From the NCBI GenBank assembly GCA_964409675.1, contig CAYPEF010000001.1, positions 1 through 64,000 on the forward strand: a DNA stretch of 64,000 nucleotides, in the 5' to 3' direction. Made by a program: the position numbers and the translations under genes. Shown piece after piece: positions 44,383 through 53,953 of this stretch. The notes below the pieces were generated by a model. The model did no database searches. It saw only the letters and a program-made list of their open reading frames with translations, and was not told the DNA's origin. The first letter of the stretch is position 1, and each line of letters begins with the position of its first letter. Origin of the DNA: CAYMDD01 sp964409675. Its GTDB lineage: Bacteria; Pseudomonadota; Alphaproteobacteria; Rickettsiales; SXRF01.

Positions 44383-45642
44383 ATGACATACAATATATCA
44401 ATATTAAACAATGGTTTGAGGGTTTGTAGTGAATTCCTGCCCGGCGTGGAGAGCGTGGCGGTGGCGGTGTCGGTGGATGTGGGCGCACGCTATGAGGAGC
44501 CGCAGGAAGGCGGTATTTCGCACCTGCTGGAGCACATGGCCTTCAAGGGCACGCATGCGCGCAGCGCCCGCCGCATTGCGGAGGAATTCGACAGCATCGG
44601 CGGCCAGTTCAATGCCTATACTTCGATGGAGCAGACCGTCTATTACACCAAGGTGCTGAAAGAGCACGTGCCGGTGGCGGTGGATATCCTCGCCGACATC
44701 CTCCAGCACTCCGTGTTTGACGCCGAGGAGCTCAAGCGTGAGCAGGAGGTGATCCAACAGGAACTCGCCATGCATATCGACACGCCGGATGATCTGATCT
44801 TCGATTTGTTCGACGAAACCGCCTTTCCCGACCAGCCGATGGGCCGCTCCATCCTCGGCACGGCGGAGCTGATCGCCTCGCATGGGCGCGAAGATGTGAT
44901 GGCCTACATGCAGAAGCATTATCAGCCCTCGCGCATGATCGTCTCCGCCGCAGGCAATATCAAGCATGCCGATTTCGTGCAATGGGCGGGCGATTATTTC
45001 ACCCTCACCGAAAGCGGTATTGTCCCGCGCCCGATGCCCGCCGTGTACGGCGGCGGCGAGCTGCGCCGCTCGCGCAAGCTGGAGCAGCTGCACCTACTCA
45101 CGGGTTTGGAAGCGGTGAGCGTCAAAGACCCGGATTTTTACGCGCTGCAGGCATTTTCTTCCGTGCTCGGCGGTGGTATGTCGTCGCGCCTGTTTCAGGA
45201 GGTGCGCGAAAAGCGCGGGCTGGCCTATCATGTCAGCTCGATGGTATCGGCCTATGCTGATGTGGGCGTGCTCTGTGTCTATACCGCCTCCGGAGCCGAC
45301 AAGGCCAAGGAACTGCCCATTATCCTGATGGACGAAATACGGCGCATGGGCGAGGGGGTAAGCCTGGAAGAACTCGGCCGCGCCAAGAACCAGCAGAAGG
45401 CCGAACTACTGATGGCCCGCGAAAACCCCTCCACCGTCGCCGGCTGGATCGGCCGCCATTTGCTGGTCTTCGACCGTTATATCGAACTGCCGGAAATCCT
45501 GCGTCATATCGACGCCGTGCAGCAGGCCGACATCACCCGCATGGCGGAAAAACTATGCGCCAGCAAGCTCACCCTGGCGGCGCTGGGGCCGATTAAGGGG
45601 CTACCGAAATATGAAACAGTGGCGGCTCAGCTGGAATCATAG
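44383..45642 (+). CDS. M16 family zinc peptidase (processing-peptidase-like)
   Basis: The 419-residue protein has the inverted zinc motif HLLEHM (HxxEH) followed about 75 residues later by the third ligand in EVIQQELAMHID, and the C-terminal M16 half with SSRLFQEVREKRGLAYHVSS. This is the PqqL/mitochondrial-processing-peptidase beta-like type found in alphaproteobacteria. No signal peptide is visible. ATG 44383 is preceded by GAAGGA; a TTG three bases earlier is not needed. It lies alone between two convergent hypothetical genes. Confidence 0.93.
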   Translation: MTYNISILNNGLRVCSEFLPGVESVAVAVSVDVGARYEEPQEGGISHLLEHMAFKGTHARSARRIAEEFDSIGGQFNAYTSMEQTVYYTKVLKEHVPVAVDILADILQHSVFDAEELKREQEVIQQELAMHIDTPDDLIFDLFDETAFPDQPMGRSILGTAELIASHGREDVMAYMQKHYQPSRMIVSAAGNIKHADFVQWAGDYFTLTESGIVPRPMPAVYGGGELRRSRKLEQLHLLTGLEAVSVKDPDFYALQAFSSVLGGGMSSRLFQEVREKRGLAYHVSSMVSAYADVGVLCVYTASGADKAKELPIILMDEIRRMGEGVSLEELGRAKNQQKAELLMARENPSTVAGWIGRHLLVFDRYIELPEILRHIDAVQQADITRMAEKLCASKLTLAALGPIKGLPKYETVAAQLES

Positions 45643-45689
45643 GCAGAACAATCATATAAGTGGAAATTAAAGTATTGAGCTGGGATTCT

Positions 45690-47078
45690 TTAACGCTGTG
45701 GCACGCCACTTCCTGCGCCGGTGCGCAAGGTAGCGCGCATGGTGTTTACGGCGCTGATGAAGCCATTGGCTGCCTGCGTCAGCATTTCCTCATCGGGCGC
45801 AGAAATATCATTCGCTTTGGCATATGTTGATAAAATTTCTTTCAGGCCGGTTTTAAATGCGGCGAAAAGTTTTTTCTCGTCCAACTCAATCTGGGAGGTG
45901 GCTTCTGCAAACCGGTCTTTTATATCTGCCGGCGGTTCGCGATCCCAGCCATGTGCGTTCATCCTGCCAAAGACGAGAATATCGCGTTCCTGCACGTTAC
46001 TTTGCAGAATAAGACGTTGTATGCGCTGCAGAGCGGGTGCAAGCGTCTCTTGGGTAGGGCAATAAGCTTCCAGTGAGCGGTACAAGACTATATTCAATTT
46101 ACTGACAGGCAGTGGAGTGGCGGGCAAAGCAGGCGCGGCAGCCTGCCTTCGCGCGCGGTGCTTGCCAAACGGAGCAATATCCTCAGGAGGCTCAAACACT
46201 GGGTTAACGCGCCTGAGTTCCTCTCTTACCGTATCGACCGCCCGTTCAAAGGAACAGCCTTCGTAGACATAATGCCCTACCCTTTCAAGGATCGAGCGTA
46301 TGCGTTGGTCAAAGGCTTCCACGCAGAAGAAAGGTGCTGTCTTCTCGCCTCGCTTCGGTGCCTGGGCGCGATGCAGGCTTTGAAGTGCGGCGGATATGGA
46401 ATCACCGGAAGGAGGGGGTTCCCCTTCAGGCGGATGCAGGCTTAAAGAAAGCGTTGTAGCGGATGCATTCGTTATGTTTTTGTGCGGACCGAGATCAGCA
46501 ATTGCTGCTTCAATAAGCCCGATCAGCTCTTCCCCGCGTTTCTGCCACTTATATCCCGTAACGCGAAGATTACTGTCAGTATTCTGAGTGTTTATGCCGA
46601 CGCTGCTTTCATAAGCTACTTTCGTGCCGTCCAGGACCTTGGCGCCTGCAGTGGCGCAGAGAGGGGAATATGTGGATGCAAGAACTTCCTTGCGCTTATC
46701 GGGAGTGAAGATTCCCCGAAGGGCCTGCTCTTTGCCCATATCCAGTATTGTATCAAGCGAATAGGTTGTCTCAAGCTTGCTCAGATAGGTTAACAGCAAG
46801 TCGAGTGCAGGGGCAATGTCATTGGGGGTGGCATCTTCATGCTGAATATCATCAGTGATTCTGTGCACTAAAAGCGCCTTTGGATTGGCAAGGCCAGACT
46901 CATCCAGGGATAGGCTTGCGGAATAACCTGCCTGATTCAGGGTGCAGGATATCAGGTCTGCGAACGGGCGTAGATGCTTCAGAAAGGTTTTATTGCCAAA
47001 ATTGAGTACAAGAGCGTCACCCGACACATTCGTGTGGATTTCAAAATCACCGATCTCGTAACTTTTCTCAGCAGGCAT
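45690..47078 (-). CDS. Hypothetical cytoplasmic protein, 462 aa
   Basis: I do not recognise a family. The protein lacks a signal peptide and membrane helices. It has an N-terminal beta-rich part (YEIGDFEIHTNVSGDALVLN), a helical segment with LDLLLTYLSKLETTYSLDTI, a central region with ALRGIFTPDKRKEVLASTYS, a proline-rich linker near 220 and 310-325, and a C-terminal helical domain. Codon use is mixed and a little less GC-rich than in the neighbouring dksA and flagellar genes. It may be an accessory gene; position next to dksA says little about its job. Confidence 0.75.
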   Translation of the reverse strand: MPAEKSYEIGDFEIHTNVSGDALVLNFGNKTFLKHLRPFADLISCTLNQAGYSASLSLDESGLANPKALLVHRITDDIQHEDATPNDIAPALDLLLTYLSKLETTYSLDTILDMGKEQALRGIFTPDKRKEVLASTYSPLCATAGAKVLDGTKVAYESSVGINTQNTDSNLRVTGYKWQKRGEELIGLIEAAIADLGPHKNITNASATTLSLSLHPPEGEPPPSGDSISAALQSLHRAQAPKRGEKTAPFFCVEAFDQRIRSILERVGHYVYEGCSFERAVDTVREELRRVNPVFEPPEDIAPFGKHRARRQAAAPALPATPLPVSKLNIVLYRSLEAYCPTQETLAPALQRIQRLILQSNVQERDILVFGRMNAHGWDREPPADIKDRFAEATSQIELDEKKLFAAFKTGLKEILSTYAKANDISAPDEEMLTQAANGFISAVNTMRATLRTGAGSGVPQR

Positions 47079-47119
47079 GCGCTTTTATGCCGTGCGCAGG
47101 CAAGGTAAAGAGGAAACCT

Positions 47120-47548
47120 CTAATCCTCGTCCACATACTGTTTTTCCATCTTCTCATGGCGCTCCTGCGCTTCGATGGTCATGGTGGCGATGGGGCGGGC
47201 TTCCAGGCGCTTAAGGCCAATCGGCTCGCCGGTTTCCTCGCAATAGCCGTATTCGCCCTGCTCGATGCGCGCGAGCGCCGAGTCGATCTTGTTGATGAGC
47301 TTCAGGTAGCGGTTGCGGGTGCGCAGTTCCACGCCGGCTTCGGTCTCCAGCGAAGCGCGGTCGGAGAGGTCGGGCTCGCGCCAGTTTTCTTCCTTGAGAT
47401 GCTCAATGGTTTCCTGCGATTCCTTCAGCAGCTCCTCGCGCCATGCAATCAACTTCTGGCGGAAATATTCCAGCTGTTTGGCGTTCATGTAGGGTTCGCT
47501 CTCAGACGGAGTGTACCCCTTGGGCAGTTTTACAGCGTTAGCGGCCAT
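47120..47548 (-). CDS. dksA: RNA polymerase-binding regulator DksA
   Basis: The 142-residue protein has the DksA coiled-coil (YFRQKLIAWREELLKESQET) with the tip sequence DLSDRASLETEAGVELRTRN and the C-terminal globular part GEYGYCEETGEPIGLKRLEA. Of the four zinc cysteines only the first remains; the others are Thr and Ala, as in other alphaproteobacterial DksA proteins, so it is of the zinc-free type. With ppGpp it adjusts transcription initiation at ribosomal and amino-acid promoters. It is next to the flagellar cluster, as in Caulobacter. Confidence 0.94.
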   Translation of the reverse strand: MAANAVKLPKGYTPSESEPYMNAKQLEYFRQKLIAWREELLKESQETIEHLKEENWREPDLSDRASLETEAGVELRTRNRYLKLINKIDSALARIEQGEYGYCEETGEPIGLKRLEARPIATMTIEAQERHEKMEKQYVDED

Positions 47549-47626
47549 TATGGCTCCCTTTCCAGCAGATTGCTCAGTTTCACCAAAGGAGAGGCTATAT
47601 AGCGAAAACCCCGGAAAAACGCAACC

Positions 47627-48079
47627 TTAAACATTCGATGAATCTTCGCGGCTTAGGCGCAGGGCCTGCTCGATCTTGGCCAGCTCCACCGCCGCCCGCA
47701 ATTCAATATCGTCGATGATGGCGTGCAGGGCGGGGTCGGCGGTCAGCGCCCGCTGGTTCTTCAGCCGATGCTCCAGCGTGCGCAAGACTTCCGGCGAAAG
47801 CCGGCCGGTCAGCAGTGAATGGCGCAGATTCTCCAGCGATTCCAATAGGGAATTACCGTGCCGGATGGTCTGTCTGCGCGCCACCTCCCGGTCGTCCACC
47901 TCCTGCAGGCCGAGCATGCCGGCCATCGGCTGCGCCTGCGCCACGCCGGAAGCGGCGGCGGGTGCGGATTCTTCGCTTAAGCCTCCCAGCAGCCCGGCGA
48001 AATCGCCTGCGGCGGCAGTGCCGCCTTTTTTGCGGGTGGCGGCGCTGTTGCGGATGGAGCCATACTCATTAACTTTCAT
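47627..48079 (-). CDS. fliX: Flagellar assembly regulator FliX
   Basis: The 150-residue protein matches FliX in its C-terminal half (VARRQTIRHGNSLLESLENL then RHSLLTGRLSPEVLRTLE and ALHAIIDDIELRAAVELAKI), with a low-complexity N-terminal half. FliX is specific to alphaproteobacteria, where it links early flagellar assembly to sigma-54/FlbD-dependent transcription. It is divergent from flgI, the same arrangement as in Caulobacter. The sigma-54-like site before flgI fits this role. Confidence 0.9.
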   Translation of the reverse strand: MKVNEYGSIRNSAATRKKGGTAAAGDFAGLLGGLSEESAPAAASGVAQAQPMAGMLGLQEVDDREVARRQTIRHGNSLLESLENLRHSLLTGRLSPEVLRTLEHRLKNQRALTADPALHAIIDDIELRAAVELAKIEQALRLSREDSSNV

Positions 48080-48247
48080 GACTCAACTATAGCTCACCCG
48101 TTTTCCTGCCACAAGCGCCGTGGCGGAGAAGAGAGAGGAAAATGCATCAGTGTGGCATGCGAATATTCAACTAATACATGAAGAATTGACGTATAAAACA
48201 ATGTTTCATCAGGAAATAGTGAAAAAATATCTGCCGCAAATAAAGAT

Positions 48248-48263
48248 TGGCATGAAAGTAGCA
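48248..48263 (+). promoter_or_regulatory. Sigma-54-like promoter before flgI
   Basis: TGGCATG-N4-TAGCA lies 28 bases before the flgI start. The -24 element is perfect; the -12 element has TAGC where TTGC is expected. Proximity to fliX makes a sigma-54 promoter plausible. Confidence 0.45.
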
Positions 48264-48290
48264 TAAAGACCTCCATCTGCAGGAGGATCT

Positions 48291-49439
48291 ATGCTGAGAC
48301 GTTTTATCACTTACGGTGCACTGGAAACCGCGCTGCTATTCGCGCTGGTGCTTGCCAGCCTGCTGGTGGCAAGCGCAGGCAGAGCGCAGGCCGATTCGCG
48401 CATCAAGGATATCGTCTCCGTCGAGGGCATCCGCGAGAACATGCTGATCGGCTACGGGCTGGTGGTTGGATTAAACGGTACCGGCGACAAGCTGAACAAC
48501 AACGCCTTTACCGAGCAGAGCCTGATCGCCTTCCTGGAGCGCCAGGGAGTGAACACGCGCGGCATTCCGCTCAAAAGCAAGAACGTGGCGGCGGTCACCA
48601 TCACCGCCAGCCTGCCCGCTTTTGCCCGCACCGGCAGTCATATCGACGTCTCGGTGAGCGCCATGGGCGACGCCAAGGATTTACAGGGCGGCATGCTGCT
48701 CGCCACGCCGCTCTACGGCGCGGACGGAGAGGTGTACGCCGTGGCGCAGGGCTCCATCAATGTCGGCGGCTTCCGCGCCGAAGGGGCGGCCACCACTATT
48801 ACCAAGGGCGTGCCCACGTCAGGCAGCATCGCCAACGGGGCAGTGGTAGAAAAGGAAACCGAATTTACCCTCAATGCCATGCCTGAGCTGAAGCTCGCGC
48901 TGCGCAACCCGGACATGTCCACCGCACAGCGCATCGCCGAGGCGATCAACACGCAGATTGGGCCGGGCGTTTCCACCGCCTCCGACCCCGGCACGGTGGT
49001 GCTGAGCGTGCCCTCCATTTACCAGAATAACGTGGCCCAGCTGCTTGCCGATGTAGAGCAATTGCCGGTAGCTACCGACCAGGCCGCCAAAATCGTGGTG
49101 GACGAAGCCTCCGGCACTATCGTGATGGGCGAGAATGTGCGCATCGATACGGTAGCCGTGGCGCAAGGAAACCTCGTGGTGCGGGTGATGGAAACCCCCC
49201 AAGTCTCCCAGCCCAACCCGTTTGCCCCCGAAGGCGCGCAGACGGTGGCGGTGCCGCGCACCGATGTGGCCGTGGATGACGGCCCGGGCAAGCGCATGGC
49301 TGTGCTGGAGCGCGGTGCGTCGCTGAAAGAGCTGGTGGCGGGCCTGAATGCGCTCGGCGTCGGCCCGCGCGACCTGATTACGATACTGCGCACCATCAAG
49401 GCCGCCGGCGCCCTGCAGGCCAATATCGAAACGCACTAG
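48291..49439 (+). CDS. flgI: Flagellar P-ring protein FlgI
   Basis: The 382-residue protein has a signal peptide (cleavage near GRAQA) and the FlgI pattern: RIKDIVSVEGIRENMLIGYG, GLVVGLNGTGDK, TASLPAFARTGSHIDVSVSA, MGDAKDLQGGMLLATPLYGA. It forms the periplasmic P ring around the rod. GCAGGAGG precedes the ATG. It starts the operon flgI-flgJ-flgN-flgK-flgL-fliW. Confidence 0.96.
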   Translation: MLRRFITYGALETALLFALVLASLLVASAGRAQADSRIKDIVSVEGIRENMLIGYGLVVGLNGTGDKLNNNAFTEQSLIAFLERQGVNTRGIPLKSKNVAAVTITASLPAFARTGSHIDVSVSAMGDAKDLQGGMLLATPLYGADGEVYAVAQGSINVGGFRAEGAATTITKGVPTSGSIANGAVVEKETEFTLNAMPELKLALRNPDMSTAQRIAEAINTQIGPGVSTASDPGTVVLSVPSIYQNNVAQLLADVEQLPVATDQAAKIVVDEASGTIVMGENVRIDTVAVAQGNLVVRVMETPQVSQPNPFAPEGAQTVAVPRTDVAVDDGPGKRMAVLERGASLKELVAGLNALGVGPRDLITILRTIKAAGALQANIETH

Positions 49440-49448
49440 AGGAAACCC

Positions 49449-49781
49449 ATGCTGAGCGCTCCCATGTCCGTCGGATCCGATACGCAAAGCAGCGGCCTGA
49501 GCGTGCTGGCGTCCATGCTCTCCCATGCCGGCAAAGGAAACAACGCCGAAAAGATTAAGGACCAGGCCAAGGATTTTGAATCTTTCTTTATTTCCCAGAT
49601 GCTTCAGCCCATGTTCGGCGAATCCGCCAAGGATACGCTCACCGGCGACCCGGAAACCGACGAAGTCTATCAGGGCATGATGGTGGATGAATATGGCAAG
49701 ATAATTGCAAGGAGTGGTGGGATAGGCGTGGCGGATTATATCACCCGCACGCTGTTGCAAACACAGGAGGTACAGTCATGA
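49449..49781 (+). CDS. flgJ: Rod-binding protein FlgJ (N-terminal domain only; CheL-like)
   Basis: The 110-residue protein consists only of the rod-binding domain: KDQAKDFESFFISQMLQPMF, then DEVYQGMMVDEYGKIIARSG and GIGVADYITRTLL. It lacks the C-terminal muramidase domain of enterobacterial FlgJ, as do the CheL proteins of alphaproteobacteria, so another enzyme must open the wall. It begins 9 bases after flgI and overlaps flgN by 4. Confidence 0.9.
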   Translation: MLSAPMSVGSDTQSSGLSVLASMLSHAGKGNNAEKIKDQAKDFESFFISQMLQPMFGESAKDTLTGDPETDEVYQGMMVDEYGKIIARSGGIGVADYITRTLLQTQEVQS

Positions 49782-50230
49782 CATTGGCAAACCAGGCAAT
49801 TCAGGCACATCAGTTCCGCTTAAGCGATGTAAGCACCCTTACCGCCCGCCTCGCGCAGATTCTGGCCGAGGAGGTGGATTTGCTGGGCGCGATGAAAGTC
49901 TCGCAGATCGAGGCGCTGCAGAAGGAAAAACAGTTCCTGGTCAGTGCGCTGGAGGCGCAGAAAACGCTGGTCAGCCGCAATCCGCACGTGCTGGACACCA
50001 TCCCCTCGCAGGACCGCGACGAATTTGAGTCCTTAACGGAAGTCTTTAACGACATTCTGGAGGAAAACCACCGCCGCCTTCAGCAGGCGCGCGAGGTTAA
50101 CCAGAGCGTGGTGAAAGCCATCACCAAGGTGGTGAAGGAGCACGCCGCCAGCCGCTATTACAACAGCTACGGCGTGAAGGACATAGCGCCGAAGGAGGTG
50201 ATCTCCGTCACCCTCAACAAGAAAATATAG
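49778..50230 (+). CDS. flgN: FlgN-family flagellar export chaperone
   Basis: The 150-residue protein is all helical with the FlgN pattern: LAQILAEEVDLLGAMKVSQI, EALQKEKQFLVSALEAQ, and a C-terminal helix NHRRLQQAREVNQSVVKAI. FlgN binds FlgK and FlgL before export, and both follow directly. The sequence of the family is weakly conserved, so the call rests on length, helical pattern and gene order. Confidence 0.82.
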   Translation: MTLANQAIQAHQFRLSDVSTLTARLAQILAEEVDLLGAMKVSQIEALQKEKQFLVSALEAQKTLVSRNPHVLDTIPSQDRDEFESLTEVFNDILEENHRRLQQAREVNQSVVKAITKVVKEHAASRYYNSYGVKDIAPKEVISVTLNKKI

Positions 50231-50239
50231 GAGCCTCCC

Positions 50240-52969
50240 TTGAGCCTGCAGCTGACTCTCAACAACGCGCTATCGGGCCTGAACGTCAACAAGCAGGCGC
50301 TGACGGTATTGTCGCAGAACATCGCCAATGCCAACAATCCGGACTATTCGCGCAAAATCATCACGCAGGAAGCCCAGTATATCGACGGCAACGGCGTCGG
50401 CGTGCGGATTTCCGATATCTCGCGGCAGGTGGACCAGTATCTTCAGCAATCCATCCAGATGCAGCAAGGCGACGTGGGAAAAACTGCCGTCATCAGCGAT
50501 TTCATGGACCGCATCCAGGTGCTGATCGGCAAGCCGGGCGCGGCCAACAGCATGGATTCCTATATCACCAACTTCTTCAACAGCATGCAGACGCTGGCCG
50601 AGCGCCCGGATTTAAGCTCGGCGCGGCTGGATGCGGTCAATAACGGCGATCAGCTGGCGCGCACCATCAGCTCGCTGGCGTCGTCGCTGCAGTCCTTGCG
50701 CCTGAGCGCCGACCAGTCGGTCAACGAGACAGTGCAGAATATCAATAATAAACTCAAGGAGCTCTTTAACGTCAACCAGTCGCTCTCCGCCGCCTATAAT
50801 ACCGGCCGCTCGCAGGCGGAACTGCTGGATAAGCGCGATACGCTCCTGCGCGATATCGGGAAGAATATCGATATCAACATGTTCTACCGCAATGACGGCA
50901 CGGTGCAGGTTTATGCTGGCAGCGGTCAGACCCTGCTCGACAGCACACTCTACCAGCTTTCCTACACCAGCGCCCCGACGCAGACGACCTTCATCACCGA
51001 TGCCTCGCTCTCACCGATTTACGTCTACCGCACGCAGGACGGCAAAAATGTCGGAGAACCGGCGACGCTGATGCCGGGCGGCCCTTCGTCGCAACTGGTG
51101 CCTACCATCACTACCGGCAAGATTCGCGGGTTAATGGATCTGCGCGACCAGGTGCTTCCCGCCATGGTGGAGCAACTGGACATGCTGGCCTCTCGCCTGC
51201 GCGACCAGCTTAATGCCATTCATAACGCCGGCACCGGCTATCCCGGCGCGGCCAGTCTCACCGGCACACGCGCTTTTGATCCCACCGATTACGCGCAATG
51301 GAACGGCAGCGTGCGCATCGCGCTGACCGACAATCTCGGCAACCCGCTGCCGTCGCCCTACAGCGGCGAATCCGGGCTTCGGCCGCTGACGCTGGATTTA
51401 AGCACGCTCGATACCGGAACCGGCAACGGTGCCGGCCAGCCCTCGATGCAGACCATCATCGACGAAATCAATCGCTATTACGCCACGCCGCAGAACAAGG
51501 CGAGCGTCGGCAATATCAACAATATCAGGCTCGCGTCCGATTCCTTAAGCATCCCCGGAACGCCGCCTTCCTTTGTTTTCGATTTCGACCTGGAAAATAC
51601 TTCTGCCGCCAATGCGGATTTCTTCGTCTCCGACATCCATGTGATGAACGATGCGAATGTGGATATTACTTCTGTCACCTCCACCGTGCCGAAAGTGAAT
51701 CTCGCCACCACCAATACGTTCGTCACCACCGCCGCCAGCAGCGTGGTCACGGTAAACACTGCCGGTGCTGCGAATGGATTGCTGGAAGGCCAGCGCGTTT
51801 TCATTTCCGACCCCGGCGCAGCCGTGAACGGCATCCCGCGCAGCGCCCTGAACCAGTTTTTTACCATCACTAACGTGACGCCGACCAGCTTCCAGATCGT
51901 CATCCCCAATAACGTGGTTGCCACCAGCGGCGGCGGGGTGAACCTGGCCGGCATGACCGCCAATCCCAAATACACCACCGTCGAGCCCGGAGAGCAGGCG
52001 CGCACCAATACCGACGGTAAATTCACCGCCGATCTTACCGGCAATACCACTTCGTCCTTCTATACCATCGTAGCCACCATTGGCGTGGACGATGGCAACG
52101 GCGGCGTAAAAACCGCCACCATTTCTTATAAAGTCGCAAACAACCAAAGCGAACTCTTCAATACGCGCTATTCCGCCAGCACTTTAACCGGCGAGGGCAC
52201 ACTGGTGCGCCCGAACATCAACACGCCTTATGCCAGAGCCACCATGGTGGACGCGGATGGTAAAGAACTTCCCAAGGACGCCAACGGCAAATATTACCAG
52301 GGCGGGCAAGGTTACCTGAAACTCGCCACCACCAATACCGATACCTACCTGGCCATTGATTCCCTGAATAGCCAGCAGCTTGGCAAGCCTTTGCAGGTTC
52401 CGCCGGTAGATGGCACTGACCGCGGGTTCTCCTACTTTTTTGAACTGAATAATTTCTTCACTAGCAATGCACCCACCACCACCGGCGACACGGTGCAAAA
52501 CAGCGCCATGAACCTGGCGGTGGAATCGCGCCTGCTGCGCAATCCCAGCCTGGTTTCCACCGGTGTGCTCACCGCCGTGGCATCGCCCGCCGATCCCAGC
52601 CTCCCGCCGCCGTATACATACGCCCGCGCTATCGGCGATAATTCGATCATTCAGCGGCTGGCCAATCTCAAAAGCGCGCAGGTTCAGTTCGATACTGCCG
52701 GGGGGATCACCGGCACTACGGAAACGCTCGGCCAGTACAGCAGTGAAATCCTTGCCGTGACGGCTGCCGCTGCCACTGGCGCCGCCACCAACAAAAACGG
52801 CGCGCAGACGCTGCTGGACGGTTTCACCCAACGCGCCAATGCCGTCTCCGGTGTTAATCTGGATGAAGAACTCGCCAATACGGTGATTTACCAGAACGCC
52901 TATGCCGCTTCCGCGCGCATTATCAGTGTCACCAACGATTTATTCGATTCATTGTTAAAGGCATTTTAA
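50240..52969 (+). CDS. flgK: Flagellar hook-associated protein FlgK with inserted beta domain
   Basis: The 909-residue protein has FlgK ends: MSLQLTLNNALSGLNVNKQA with LSQNIANANNPDYSRK, and a C-terminal helix VSGVNLDEELANTVIYQNAY. It starts at TTG 50240 after TAGGAGCC. It is far longer than the 450-600 residues usual for FlgK. Residues about 494-570 read TTAASSVVTVNTAGAANGLL then GQRVFISDPGAAVNGIP and FFTITNVTPTSFQIVIP, which is the pattern of the E1-FCCH-like beta barrel found in phage tail and surface proteins. FlgK forms the first junction between hook and filament; the insert should be surface-exposed. Confidence 0.92.
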   Translation: MSLQLTLNNALSGLNVNKQALTVLSQNIANANNPDYSRKIITQEAQYIDGNGVGVRISDISRQVDQYLQQSIQMQQGDVGKTAVISDFMDRIQVLIGKPGAANSMDSYITNFFNSMQTLAERPDLSSARLDAVNNGDQLARTISSLASSLQSLRLSADQSVNETVQNINNKLKELFNVNQSLSAAYNTGRSQAELLDKRDTLLRDIGKNIDINMFYRNDGTVQVYAGSGQTLLDSTLYQLSYTSAPTQTTFITDASLSPIYVYRTQDGKNVGEPATLMPGGPSSQLVPTITTGKIRGLMDLRDQVLPAMVEQLDMLASRLRDQLNAIHNAGTGYPGAASLTGTRAFDPTDYAQWNGSVRIALTDNLGNPLPSPYSGESGLRPLTLDLSTLDTGTGNGAGQPSMQTIIDEINRYYATPQNKASVGNINNIRLASDSLSIPGTPPSFVFDFDLENTSAANADFFVSDIHVMNDANVDITSVTSTVPKVNLATTNTFVTTAASSVVTVNTAGAANGLLEGQRVFISDPGAAVNGIPRSALNQFFTITNVTPTSFQIVIPNNVVATSGGGVNLAGMTANPKYTTVEPGEQARTNTDGKFTADLTGNTTSSFYTIVATIGVDDGNGGVKTATISYKVANNQSELFNTRYSASTLTGEGTLVRPNINTPYARATMVDADGKELPKDANGKYYQGGQGYLKLATTNTDTYLAIDSLNSQQLGKPLQVPPVDGTDRGFSYFFELNNFFTSNAPTTTGDTVQNSAMNLAVESRLLRNPSLVSTGVLTAVASPADPSLPPPYTYARAIGDNSIIQRLANLKSAQVQFDTAGGITGTTETLGQYSSEILAVTAAAATGAATNKNGAQTLLDGFTQRANAVSGVNLDEELANTVIYQNAYAASARIISVTNDLFDSLLKAF

Positions 52970-53025
52970 GGGAAAAAGCCTATGATAAGAGCTAATACCA
53001 AAAACGGCAGGGCAGGGAGGGCAGT

Positions 53026-53937
53026 ATGACAGTATCGCGCGTCAGCTCCTATTCCATCCAGCAAACCACGCTGCAGAATTCCGCACAGGTGCAGGCCAAG
53101 CTCGCCGAGTTGCAGGCGCAGGTCTCCAGCGGCTACAAGGCCGACACCTACCAGGAGCTGAACGGCCAGGTGGAAATGTTCGGCAATCTGGAAGACACCA
53201 TCGCCCGCACCAGCCGCTATATCGACAATAACAAGCAGACCAGTTTACGCCTCAGCACCACCTCCTCCACGCTGGACCAGATGATCGACACCATCACCAG
53301 CATGAACAACACCATTATCCAGCGCCGCAACGGCACCGTGGGCGACAACGCTGCCTTCGCCAACCAGCTGAATGGTTTCTGGCAGACCATTGCCGGGCAG
53401 CTGAACAACTCGGTGGACGGGCGCTTCCTCTTCAGCGGCAGCGCCACCAACACGCAGGCCGTGGATAACGAGCATTACCCGACGCTCGCCGTCGAAAACA
53501 CCCCGGACGCCGGCTATTACACCGGCAGCACACAGGACATCACCGCCCGCATCCAGGACGGCTTCGAAATCACCTCCAATGTGCGCGCCGATGATCCTTC
53601 CTTTCAAAAGCTCTTCGCCGCGCTCGCCATGGCAAAAGAAGGCAACACCACCAACGACGATACCAAGCTCGCCAAAGCCTATGATTTCGCGCACGAGGCG
53701 CTGCAGGGCATCATCGGCATCCAGGCGACGGTGAACGCGCAGAAAGTAACCGTTGATCAGACCAACGACAATCTCGGCAACCTCAAGCTCTACTGGCAGG
53801 GGGTGAAAGAGGACGTCATCAACACCGACATGATCGGCGCTTCCACGCAGGTCGCGATCAATCAGGGCATACTGCAGGCGGCGTTTCAGATATTCGCGCG
53901 CATAAATTCATTGAAACTGTCTGATTTTTTAAGATAG
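53026..53937 (+). CDS. flgL: Flagellar hook-associated protein FlgL
   Basis: The 303-residue protein has flagellin-like ends: RVSSYSIQQTTLQNSAQVQA with KLAELQAQVSSGYKAD, and C-terminal helix ASTQVAINQGILQAAFQIFA. The central FLFSGSATNTQAVD segment is typical of FlgL. It forms the second hook-filament junction. Unlike FlgK and flagellin it has normal length. GGGAGGGCAGT precedes the ATG, 56 bases after flgK. Confidence 0.93.
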   Translation: MTVSRVSSYSIQQTTLQNSAQVQAKLAELQAQVSSGYKADTYQELNGQVEMFGNLEDTIARTSRYIDNNKQTSLRLSTTSSTLDQMIDTITSMNNTIIQRRNGTVGDNAAFANQLNGFWQTIAGQLNNSVDGRFLFSGSATNTQAVDNEHYPTLAVENTPDAGYYTGSTQDITARIQDGFEITSNVRADDPSFQKLFAALAMAKEGNTTNDDTKLAKAYDFAHEALQGIIGIQATVNAQKVTVDQTNDNLGNLKLYWQGVKEDVINTDMIGASTQVAINQGILQAAFQIFARINSLKLSDFLR

Positions 53938-53953
53938 GATAGGGATATAAATC

